Part shown: one piece after another, positions 1-5,017 of the stretch
How the letters are laid out: every line of letters starts with the position of its first letter
Numbering within the stretch: position 1 is the first letter of the stretch
The notes under the pieces: model-generated
What the model was told of the DNA's origin: nothing
Database searches by the model: none
What the model saw: only the letters and a program-made list of their open reading frames with translations
Assembly (NCBI GenBank): GCA_016931085.1
Contig: JAFGFO010000371.1
Coordinates: 1-5,017, forward strand
Reading direction: 5' to 3'
DNA: 5,017 nucleotides
Source: Thermoflexales bacterium
Lineage (GTDB): Bacteria > Chloroflexota > Anaerolineae > Fen-1058
Program-made: the position numbers and the translations under genes

Positions 1-19
1 GATTTAACCTTTCAAAGCC

Positions 20-60
20 TCAGTGGGTCTCTGTGTGCCCTCTGTGAGGCTCTGTGTAAC
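20..60. repeat. Degenerate ~10-11 base CTCTGTG tandem repeat
   Basis: On the plus strand CTCTGTG occurs exactly at 29-35, 40-46 and 50-56, with periods of 11 and 10 bases. A weaker fourth unit (CTCAGTGGG) lies just before them, at about 19-27. The patch is non-coding, about 50 bases beyond the 3' end of the first LysM-protein gene. Short CTCTGTG-rich intergenic patches like this are, from memory, scattered through many environmental bacterial genomes. Their function is unknown to me. The left end of the window may cut the patch. Confidence 0.6.
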
Positions 61-87
61 TAAAAATGCGCCTGGCTGAGTAGTTAC

Positions 88-108
88 TTGCGTTTTACGT
101 ATTACGTT
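88..108. repeat. Three tandem TTACGTT-type heptamers
   Basis: Three consecutive 7-base units read TTGCGTT (88-94), TTACGTA (95-101) and TTACGTT (102-108) on the plus strand. The last base of the array is the first base of TTA, the complement of the TAA stop codon of the LysM-protein gene (108-110). The array therefore abuts or overlaps the end of the coding region. It is too short and too regular to be a CRISPR. It resembles ACGT-rich heptamer patches that I associate with Chloroflexota intergenic regions, from memory and not verified. Confidence 0.6.
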
Positions 109-1517
109 TAGCGCCGCATGGCGACATAGTACATCCCGGCCGCGCCCAGGCCGATCAAGGCAACTGTTGCCAGCAGGCCGAGGATGATCCGGCCGACTGT
201 CCCCAAGAGGGGATTCCCCCCCCCACCGCCGGCTTGCTTGGCGGGTGGCGTAGCGGTAGGCGGTGACTCGCCCCGCGTAGCACCAAATTGCACATCCACT
301 TGCTGGCCGGCCGCCACGGCCAGGGTCCAAGCTGCCAGCGTGGTAGCTCGGTAGCCGCTGGGCGGCACGATATTGACCGTATAGGTGTCTGGCGCCAAAT
401 CGATGAAACAATGCGGCTCGTTGATGCCATCTGTGGTGTAATTTTGCAGCGCACCCTGAGTGCTCGCTAATGCGAACACTACGCCGGGCAGTGGGTCCTC
501 TCCAACGCCACCGGCTTGCCCATTGCCGTCGCGGTCGTTGTAGGCCAGGACGCAAATCTCCCCGGTGGGCGAAGGGGGTGGGACAGGTGTCGGCTCGGCG
601 GTTGGAGGAACTTCTGGAGCAGGGGGCTGCGTGGCCGTGGGGGCCGTCGTTGGAGCGCGGATGATCAGCTCTTGGCCGATCGAGATGATTGTGCTCGACA
701 AGCCGTTCAACTGCATAATGCTGTCCACCGTCGTATTATGCACCGCCGCGATCGCTCCCAAGGTGTCGCCGGATTTGACGGTGTAGACGATTGACCCATC
801 GGCCTGCGGCTGGCTTGCCTGGATAGGCTGCGCGACCACCGGCGGCGTCGTGGGTTGGGGGGCCGGTTGGGCTGGGGTTGTCGCTTGGGCCTGCGCTTGC
901 CCGGTTATTTCCAGGCTGGCATCGTCGAAGAAAATGGCCGTTTTCTGGTCCGGGCTGGGTGTTTCGGCCAGGGTAAAGACCGTTACTCGCCCACCGCCGC
1001 CCACGGTCACCTCTGGGGTAGACACCTGGAGATAAGATTCACCCGGCCAGGCCGTGCCGCCCCACGTGGCGGCGTCGACGCTGCTGCCGCCATTCGGGTC
1101 GATACCCACGCGCACGATCATCTTTTGGCCTGTCGTGGTATAGCCCTGTGCCCATATCTTGAAGATGACTTTGGTGCCGGGGGTCGCGCTGACGGTCTGG
1201 TAAACCCCCCCGCGCCATTTGCGGTACTCGTTGTTGATCTCGAGCGCCTGGCCCCCGCTGTGGACACGGTTGCCGATTTGATTGGGCACAAACATGGGCG
1301 TGTACCACGAGTTGTTCATGTCGATATCTTTGCCCACTTTGACGATCTCTTCGGGCTTGGACCAAAAGTTCCAACCGTTCGTGGTGCCTGCCTCAAAGCC
1401 GGCATTGCTCAAGGTGACACTGCCCTGCGCCACGGGCGCCGCGTGAGCGACCCAACTAGGTGCCAGAGTCACCAGCAACACGATCCAGATTGTCACCCAA
1501 TGTGCATACTTTCGCAT
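108..1517 (-). CDS. Secreted, membrane-anchored LysM / SdrB-like surface protein (paralog 1)
   Basis: This 469-residue protein is probably displayed on the cell surface. Residues 1-27 are a signal peptide (basic MRK, hydrophobic core, AHAA cleavage region). Residues 34-205 form a jelly-roll/CBM-like domain, with GFEAGTTNGW at 40-49, VGIDPNGG at 137-144 and FFDDASLEI at 196-204. A Pro/Thr/Gln linker follows. LysM spans about 244-287 (YTVKSGDTL, then IGQELII) and would bind peptidoglycan or a related glycan. After a second Pro-rich linker comes a SdrB-like Ig-type domain at 320-412, with a possible Ca-binding loop NDRDGNG, plus Cys322 and Cys370. The tail is Gly-rich, then NPLLG (435-439), one transmembrane helix (about 443-466) and a final RR. 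ATG 1517 is preferred to the in-frame TTG at 1544 because AAGGA lies 6 bases upstream and the signal peptide then starts correctly. It is a paralog of the gene at 1671-3308. The ligand is unknown. Confidence 0.88.
   Translation of the reverse strand: MRKYAHWVTIWIVLLVTLAPSWVAHAAPVAQGSVTLSNAGFEAGTTNGWNFWSKPEEIVKVGKDIDMNNSWYTPMFVPNQIGNRVHSGGQALEINNEYRKWRGGVYQTVSATPGTKVIFKIWAQGYTTTGQKMIVRVGIDPNGGSSVDAATWGGTAWPGESYLQVSTPEVTVGGGGRVTVFTLAETPSPDQKTAIFFDDASLEITGQAQAQATTPAQPAPQPTTPPVVAQPIQASQPQADGSIVYTVKSGDTLGAIAAVHNTTVDSIMQLNGLSSTIISIGQELIIRAPTTAPTATQPPAPEVPPTAEPTPVPPPSPTGEICVLAYNDRDGNGQAGGVGEDPLPGVVFALASTQGALQNYTTDGINEPHCFIDLAPDTYTVNIVPPSGYRATTLAAWTLAVAAGQQVDVQFGATRGESPPTATPPAKQAGGGGGNPLLGTVGRIILGLLATVALIGLGAAGMYYVAMRR
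216..224. repeat. Nine-base homopolymer (C on plus, G in the coding strand)
   Basis: An uninterrupted run of nine C on the plus strand is read as GGG GGG GGG, residues 432-434 of the first LysM protein. It lies inside the Gly-rich spacer and ends immediately before the NPLLG motif and the membrane helix. It is the longest homopolymer I noticed in the window. Other Gly codons in the same spacer are mixed (GGC, GGT), so composition alone does not demand the run. Confidence 0.85.
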
Positions 1518-1523
1518 AACCTT

Positions 1524-1528
1524 TCCTT
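1524..1528 (-). promoter_or_regulatory. Ribosome binding site of LysM paralog 1
   Basis: AAGGA on the minus strand lies 6 bases upstream of ATG 1517. It supports this ATG over the upstream TTG at 1544. The TTG has its own AGGAAAAG just upstream, so some initiation there cannot be excluded. Confidence 0.6.
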
Positions 1529-1556
1529 GCGGTGTGTAGGGCAACTTTTCCTGCGA

Positions 1557-1584
1557 CCCCGCTCGCGCGGAGCGCGGGACGGGG
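1557..1584 (-). terminator. GC-rich hairpin between the two LysM-protein genes
   Basis: Plus-strand arms 1557-1568 (CCCCG then CTCGCGC) and 1572-1584 (GCGCGGG, one unpaired A, CGGGG) fold into a 12-bp stem. The stem has one bulged A at 1579, one T-G wobble and a GGA loop. It sits 87 bases past the stop of the upstream paralog and 40 bases before the start of the downstream one. No T-run follows in the minus-strand direction, so it is not a classical intrinsic terminator. It could be a U-less terminator or RNA 3'-end stabiliser for the upstream gene, or a 5'-leader structure of the downstream gene. The rest of the gap (1518-1670) shows no convincing sigma70-type promoter, so read-through from the upstream gene is possible. 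Confidence 0.4.
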
Positions 1585-1670
1585 CTATACCTGCTGCAAA
1601 GCCTACCATGCCGCGTATGTTCGTCCTTTGTATGGTTGACTCATTCGTACGAGTTTTGACAGACAAGGTC

Positions 1671-3308
1671 CTAGTGGCGGCGCGACATGACGGCGCCTAT
1701 CACGCCGGCAACCAGCAGGACGAGCAGGCCGCTTGTGCTGATCAGCACGCCGCCGACCTGCGACAAGAAATCAGGCGAATCAGACTTGGCGACGGCTGCT
1801 CCCAAGAGTGGAGAGCCGCTAGTGTTGCCTCCGCTGCCCCCGGCTGGATTGCCGGTGCTGACGCTGCCAAAAGCCACATTGACCGTCTGCCCGGCAGCCA
1901 CCGCTACCCCTATCTTTTCAACCGAGGTGGCCTGGTAGCCATTGGCAGGCTTGGCCGCGACGGTGTATGTGCCGGGCGCCAGGTCCGCGAAGCAATAAGG
2001 CTCAGTCCCATCAGTGAGATGAGATTGGACGACTGTCGCGCCGTTCAAAACGTCGAATTGTGCCCCCACTACGGGTTGCTCGTTGTTGTCATACAAGGTG
2101 TTCATGTTCTGGTCGTCAAAAGCGACCACGCACAGGCCGGCCGGCGAGGAAGCCGGTGGCGCTGCCTGGCCGCCCGCCGGCACCGGGGTAGCCGTAGGCT
2201 CGGGGGCCGCCGGCGGATTCGACGCGGACTGTGGCGGGGTCCAACCGGGCGGCACACTGATGACCAGCTCCTGCCCGATCTGTAAAAAGTCACCTGGATT
2301 CAGATTGTTCCACGCCACGATATTATCGACCGTAACGCCATACGCCAGGGCGATGCCCAGCAGCGTGTCTCCATAGCTCACAACGTGAACGTGGGTGCCG
2401 TCCGTTCGAGTGGTGGACTGCGTTTGTATCGTGTTCTCCGGCTGCGTCTGCGGCGGTGGCGGCGGCGGAGGAGCTTGCTCACCGGTCGGGACGGGGGTGG
2501 GCTCGGGCGTAGGAATCGGCCCGACTGTGACCAACTCGGCGTCGTCCAGGTAGACGTCGTTGTTCATGCGAGCCCAATCCCACTCGGGACGCGAGTGCGT
2601 GAACACGGTCACCGTCGACGATTGGGCCACCGCCTCGACCTGGAAACGTACCCAGGTATCCCAGGCCGGCACTTCATACGACCAGACGATGTTGGGGCTG
2701 AATGGGTTCGTGCCCCCCGTAGGGTCGATGCCCACCCGCAGGTGCATGTCGGAGGGATGATCGGATAGGAGCCCGTGCTTACAGGCCCCTATGTCACTGC
2801 ACATCCAGGCTTGTATGTGGATGGAAAAGCGGAGCTTGACGCCCACCGGCACGTTGTTGACCTGCTGCAGCAGTCCAGCCTCGTGCATCCGTCCATACGA
2901 GAAGTATTTTTGAGCCCGCTCGCCGCTGTGAATCCGGTTGGCGTGCGACTGTCTGATCGTGTCGCGGAACTCGGGCCGCATCCAGAAGCAGCCATTGTCT
3001 TTTTGCCCTCCATTGCTCGTATAGCACGATCCGGGGGGGGCGACATACGAGGGTGGCAAGTCGAGATACCACGCGCGCCAGCCGGGGGCGACCTGGATTT
3101 CGCCAATGCCGTCCTGCATGGGCCAGGTTGGCGGCGCTTCAAAATCGCCGTCCACCAGCAAGTTAGGGCCGATTTGATCGTCTTGGGCTGCCGGCGCAGC
3201 GCCAGCCCAGGCTGGATACACTCCTAGCAGAGCCAAGACGAGGGCAAGGCTTGCCCATTTTTGTGAGCGCCGCGAGCGCGATGTGTGTCGCAATTTTAGC
3301 CAATTCAT
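1671..3308 (-). CDS. Secreted, membrane-anchored LysM / SdrB-like surface protein (paralog 2)
   Basis: This 545-residue protein shares its plan with the gene at 108-1517. Residues 1-38 are a signal peptide with a long basic n-region (RHTSRSRRSQK) and an AWAGA cleavage region. Residues 47-262 form the jelly-roll/CBM-like domain (DGDFE, NRIHSG, RVGIDPTGG, DVYLDDAEL). This domain is longer than its counterpart and has Cys95/Cys107 and Cys170/Cys176, which could form disulfides absent from paralog 1. After a linker with seven consecutive prolines, LysM spans about 307-351 (VVSYGDTLLGIA, then IGQELVI). A second linker precedes the SdrB-like domain at 391-481 (Cys393, Cys439, FADLAPGTYTV). The tail is Gly/Ser-rich, then SPLLG (499-503), 13 or so extra residues, a transmembrane helix (about 518-540) and SRRH. 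ATG 3308 is chosen because GGAGGA lies 9 bases upstream. The in-frame TTG at 3347 lies upstream of the predicted transcription start. Probably a surface glycan-binding protein, but its ligand is not deducible. Confidence 0.88.
   Translation of the reverse strand: MNWLKLRHTSRSRRSQKWASLALVLALLGVYPAWAGAAPAAQDDQIGPNLLVDGDFEAPPTWPMQDGIGEIQVAPGWRAWYLDLPPSYVAPPGSCYTSNGGQKDNGCFWMRPEFRDTIRQSHANRIHSGERAQKYFSYGRMHEAGLLQQVNNVPVGVKLRFSIHIQAWMCSDIGACKHGLLSDHPSDMHLRVGIDPTGGTNPFSPNIVWSYEVPAWDTWVRFQVEAVAQSSTVTVFTHSRPEWDWARMNNDVYLDDAELVTVGPIPTPEPTPVPTGEQAPPPPPPPQTQPENTIQTQSTTRTDGTHVHVVSYGDTLLGIALAYGVTVDNIVAWNNLNPGDFLQIGQELVISVPPGWTPPQSASNPPAAPEPTATPVPAGGQAAPPASSPAGLCVVAFDDQNMNTLYDNNEQPVVGAQFDVLNGATVVQSHLTDGTEPYCFADLAPGTYTVAAKPANGYQATSVEKIGVAVAAGQTVNVAFGSVSTGNPAGGSGGNTSGSPLLGAAVAKSDSPDFLSQVGGVLISTSGLLVLLVAGVIGAVMSRRH
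3033..3040. repeat. Eight-base G/C homopolymer inside LysM paralog 2
   Basis: Eight G on the plus strand are read in the coding direction as part of GCC CCC CCC GG, residues Ala90-Pro91-Pro92-Gly93, in the N-terminal domain. Both alternative frames on this strand reach stops near 2789-2794. A slipped product would therefore end within about 85 codons and lose the LysM, SdrB-like and membrane parts. Confidence 0.8.
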
Positions 3309-3317
3309 GATATATGT

Positions 3318-3323
3318 TCCTCC
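3318..3323 (-). promoter_or_regulatory. Ribosome binding site of LysM paralog 2
   Basis: GGAGGA on the minus strand, with 9 bases to ATG 3308, is a strong Shine-Dalgarno match and fixes the start. The predicted transcription start lies only a few bases upstream, so the leader is about 20 bases. Confidence 0.75.
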
Positions 3324-3335
3324 ATCGGTTGAAAA

Positions 3336-3363
3336 ATTATACCACAATAGAATCGAGTGTCAA
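3336..3363 (-). promoter_or_regulatory. Perfect-consensus sigma70-type promoter for LysM paralog 2
   Basis: On the minus strand TTGACA occupies 3363-3358 and TATAAT occupies 3341-3336, separated by 16 bases. Both hexamers match the housekeeping consensus exactly. Transcription would start near 3329, about 21 bases before ATG 3308, leaving room for the GGAGGA site. This suggests strong, largely constitutive expression of the paralog. A full match is unlikely by chance at this exact position between divergent genes, though no start site has been mapped. Confidence 0.75.
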
Positions 3364-3393
3364 ACCAGGGTTTCTGAAATTCTCAAAGGCGTG

Positions 3394-3399
3394 TATACT
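3394..3399 (+). promoter_or_regulatory. Possible -10 element for the glycosyltransferase gene
   Basis: TATACT on the plus strand matches the -10 consensus at five of six positions and lies 46 bases upstream of ATG 3445. No good -35 hexamer is found 16-18 bases further upstream (TTTCTG or TTCTGA are poor), so any promoter here would be weak or activator-dependent. Confidence 0.35.
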
Positions 3400-3432
3400 A
3401 TAGTCGTCGCTGTCATACCATACGGGTCGTTT

Positions 3433-3438
3433 AAGGAG
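3433..3438 (+). promoter_or_regulatory. Ribosome binding site of the glycosyltransferase gene
   Basis: AAGGAG followed by 6 bases and ATG 3445 gives ideal spacing. It decides the start against the longer in-frame reading that begins at 3283, which would run through the divergent promoter and overlap the 5' end of the neighbouring gene. Confidence 0.8.
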
Positions 3439-3444
3439 TATCTC

Positions 3445-4560
3445 ATGCGTGTGTTGATGATTTCAAAGGCTTGCCTGGTGGGCGCTTACCAACGCAAGCT
3501 GGAAGAGATTGCTGCCTATTTAGACGTCGAACTGGCCGTGTTTGTTCCACCTGAATGGCGAGAGCCGCGCGGTGGAACGCTGCGGCTGGAGCGCGCTTAT
3601 GTGCGCGGCTATACGCTCCAAGCGCTGCCGATGGCCTTCAACGGCAATTTCCACCTGCACTTTTACCCAAGCCTGGGGCGCGAGTTGGACCGATTCCGGC
3701 CCGATGTGGTGCACATCGACGAGGAGCCGTACAACCTGGCGACTTTTCACGCCACGCTCCTGGCCCGCCGCAGCGGAGCACGCGCGCTCTTTTTTACCTG
3801 GCAAAACCACCACCGGCACTATCCGCCTCCTTTCAATTGGATGGAGCGCTGCGTTTATCGCTGGTCCGCCTACGGCCTGGCCGGCAACCAGGAGGCGGTA
3901 CAGGTCTTGCGAGCCAAGGGCTACGCCGGACCACTCAAGCTAATCCCCCAGTTTGGGGTCGATCCGGAGCTTTTCCAACCGCGCCGCCAGCGAGACGCTG
4001 GCCAGGCTTTGTCGATCGGCTACGTGGGGCGGCTCGTCGAGGAGAAGGGTGTGGCCCTGCTGCTCCAGGCCGCTGCCGGCTTGAATGGCCTGTGGCGGCT
4101 CTACATCCTGGGCAGCGGTCCCCAGCGTGAGGAGCTCCATCACCTGGCGCACGAACTGGGCATTGCCGCCCAGGTGATTTTCGATGACCCGATCCCTTCC
4201 ACCCAGATGTCTGCTTATTATGCCGGTCTGGACGTCTTGGTGCTGCCTTCGCGCACGCGCCCCAATTGGAAAGAGCAGTTTGGGCGCGTGTTGGTCGAGG
4301 CCATGGCGTGTGGCGTGCCGGTGATCGGCTCGAGCTGTGGCGAAATCCCGAACGTGATTGGTCAGGCCGGGCGGGTCTTTCCCGAAGACGACGTCCTGGC
4401 ATTGCGCGAGCACCTGGCTTGCCTGCAGCGCGATGAGGCGCTGTGGAGCGAGTTGGCGCAGCGCGGCCGGCAGCGCGTCTTGCAGCACTATACCCAAGCG
4501 CGCATCGCCGCCGAAACGGTGGGGGTCTACCGGGAGCTAAGAGGTGACCGGCACCTCTAA
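3445..4560 (+). CDS. Family 4 (GT-B fold) glycosyltransferase
   Basis: This 371-residue cytoplasmic enzyme probably transfers a sugar from a nucleotide-sugar donor to a lipid-linked or polysaccharide acceptor. The N-terminal Rossmann half begins with MRVLMISKA and contains DVVHIDEEPYN (87-97). The C-terminal donor-binding half starts near 190 with IGYVGRLVEEKG, where the conserved Arg196 and Lys201 would contact donor phosphates. It continues with ILGSGPQREEL (221-231), VLPSR (266-270) and the family's EX7E signature at Glu277 and Glu285 (EQFGRVLVEAMACG). CGVPVIGSSCGEIP at 289-302 is also typical. Length is normal for the family, with no signal peptide or membrane segment. It is divergent from the LysM gene (136-base gap) and convergent with proS (16-base gap). 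Its last codons form one arm of an inverted repeat. The sugar specificity and acceptor cannot be read from the sequence. An envelope-glycan role is suggested only by the neighbours. Confidence 0.9.
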   Translation: MRVLMISKACLVGAYQRKLEEIAAYLDVELAVFVPPEWREPRGGTLRLERAYVRGYTLQALPMAFNGNFHLHFYPSLGRELDRFRPDVVHIDEEPYNLATFHATLLARRSGARALFFTWQNHHRHYPPPFNWMERCVYRWSAYGLAGNQEAVQVLRAKGYAGPLKLIPQFGVDPELFQPRRQRDAGQALSIGYVGRLVEEKGVALLLQAAAGLNGLWRLYILGSGPQREELHHLAHELGIAAQVIFDDPIPSTQMSAYYAGLDVLVLPSRTRPNWKEQFGRVLVEAMACGVPVIGSSCGEIPNVIGQAGRVFPEDDVLALREHLACLQRDEALWSELAQRGRQRVLQHYTQARIAAETVGVYRELRGDRHL

Positions 4561-4574
4561 GGTGCCGGTCACCT
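4542..4574. terminator. Perfect 14-bp inverted repeat at the convergent gene junction
   Basis: AGGTGACCGGCACC (4542-4555) and its exact complement (4561-4574) flank the 5-base loop TCTAA. The loop contains the TAA stop codon (4558-4560) of the glycosyltransferase. The left arm encodes its last residues. The right arm ends 2 bases short of the proS stop (TAG, complement at 4577-4579). The symmetric stem would form in transcripts from both directions, as expected of a bidirectional terminator between convergent genes. No U-tract follows on either strand, so a classical intrinsic mechanism is doubtful. Blocking read-through by RNA structure, or protecting 3' ends, are alternatives. Confidence 0.6.
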
Positions 4575-4576
4575 GA

Positions 4577-5017
4577 CTAGTACGCCCTGGCAAATACAGC
4601 CTGTTCGCTGGCGGCCTGGCCGCAGCACACGCACGCTCCCTGCCCGCCAGCCTGCCCGAGGGGGATGCAGCGAGAGGTGGCCTTGGTCTCTTCCTTGATC
4701 TTGGCCTCGCACTCGCCCTTGCCGCACCACCACGCCATGGCAAAGCCGGCCTGGACGGCTGCCTTGAGCTCGTCGAGATCCTTGACCGGCCGGGTGTTGT
4801 CTTGTTGGAACTTGAGTGCTTGCTGGTACATCTCGGCCTGGATGGTGTCCAGCATCTCGCGCACCTGGTCGAGCAGCCCATCCTGCGACACGAACGATTT
4901 GCCTTCGCGGCCGGGCTTGTCGCGCCGCGCCAGGACCACCTGCTGCTTGTCCACGTCTTTGGGGCCGATCTCGATGCGCAGCGGCACGCCGCGCATTTCC
5001 CAATCGTTGAACTTGAA
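4577..5017 (-). CDS. proS: Prolyl-tRNA synthetase, C-terminal part (archaeal/Thermus type), 5' end outside window
   Basis: The last 146 residues of a class II prolyl-tRNA synthetase are visible, and the gene continues beyond the right edge. The enzyme charges tRNA-Pro with proline in the cytoplasm. The fragment opens with the end of the anticodon-binding domain (FKFNDWEMRGVPLRIEIGP, then VVLARRD). A linker helix region and the extra C-terminal domain of the archaeal/eukaryotic-like form follow, absent from the E. coli-type enzyme. Four cysteines fit the zinc site known in Thermus thermophilus ProRS: C98-x4-C103 and C129-x2-C132 (fragment numbering). Cys117 and Cys131 are additional. The protein ends in FARAY, and a C-terminal Tyr is a hallmark of this ProRS type. 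Convergent with the glycosyltransferase, with no functional link expected. Assignment is firm although catalytic motifs 1-3 are off the window. Confidence 0.93.
   Translation of the reverse strand, partial: FKFNDWEMRGVPLRIEIGPKDVDKQQVVLARRDKPGREGKSFVSQDGLLDQVREMLDTIQAEMYQQALKFQQDNTRPVKDLDELKAAVQAGFAMAWWCGKGECEAKIKEETKATSRCIPLGQAGGQGACVCCGQAASEQAVFARAY

Noticed and set aside
88..108. CRISPR-like array
   Set aside because: The units are 7 bases, contiguous and without spacers, so this is a simple tandem repeat.
1636..1662. Promoter- or terminator-like motif with TTGAC twice around the palindrome TCGTACGA
   Set aside because: TTGACT at 1635-1640 and TTGACA at 1656-1661 are on the plus strand, where no gene follows. 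The 8-bp palindrome is too short to claim a site.
855..2285. Long open frame of 476 codons on the plus strand
   Set aside because: It lies antisense to both LysM-protein genes and spans the gap between them. Its translation is Arg/Gly/His-rich with no recognisable domain, and no ribosome site supports it. Both minus-strand genes have clear domains, so this is a GC-driven shadow.
3309..3347. 13-residue N-terminal extension of LysM paralog 2 from a TTG at 3347
   Set aside because: The TTG lies between the -35 and -10 hexamers of the predicted promoter, so it would not be in the transcript. ATG 3308 has a strong ribosome site and starts a proper signal peptide.
3283..3444. 54-residue N-terminal extension of the glycosyltransferase
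   Set aside because: It would overlap the 5' end and promoter of the divergent gene. AAGGAG sits correctly before ATG 3445, and MRVLMISKA is a typical start of a GT-B enzyme.
4569..5003. Alternative minus-strand and plus-strand open frames over the proS region
   Set aside because: The frame ending at 4577 carries unmistakable ProRS sequence, including the cysteine pairs and the terminal Tyr. The others are compositional shadows.

Overview
This GC-rich window looks bacterial and most like Chloroflexota (an Anaerolineae/Caldilineae-type genome). That placement is inference. It rests on a prolyl-tRNA synthetase of the archaeal/Thermus type with a C-terminal zinc-binding module, on secreted LysM proteins with long Pro/Thr linkers and a SdrB-like domain, and on short intergenic repeats built from TTACGTT and CTCTGTG units. 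No marker gene fixes the lineage.

Layout from left to right. Positions 1-107 are non-coding and hold two different short tandem-repeat patches. Positions 108-1517 and 1671-3308 (both minus strand) are two paralogous cell-surface proteins with one shared plan: signal peptide, N-terminal jelly-roll/CBM-like domain, Pro/Thr-rich linker, one LysM domain, second linker, SdrB-like domain with two cysteines, Gly-rich stretch with a PLLG motif, one transmembrane helix, short basic tail. The 153-base gap between them holds a strong GC-rich hairpin and no convincing promoter. Positions 3309-3444 are a divergent intergenic region with a perfect-consensus sigma70-type promoter (TTGACA, 16-base spacer, TATAAT) reading left into the upstream paralog. 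Positions 3445-4560 (plus) are a GT-B fold, family 4 glycosyltransferase. Positions 4577-5017 (minus) are the 3' end of a prolyl-tRNA synthetase gene that runs off the window. The glycosyltransferase and proS genes converge. A perfect 14-bp inverted repeat at the junction carries the glycosyltransferase stop codon in its loop.

Functionally, the two LysM proteins probably sit at the outer face of the membrane. They would be held by the C-terminal helix, contact peptidoglycan or another glycan through LysM, and display a probable carbohydrate- or protein-binding N-terminal domain. The divergent glycosyltransferase may work on an envelope glycan, but nothing in the sequence ties it directly to the LysM proteins. 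proS is an unrelated housekeeping gene. I see no complete novel defence or mobile system. The most unusual points are the paired-paralog architecture with its shared C-terminal tail, a 9-base G tract just before the membrane anchor of the first paralog, and the stop-codon-bearing hairpin between the convergent genes.
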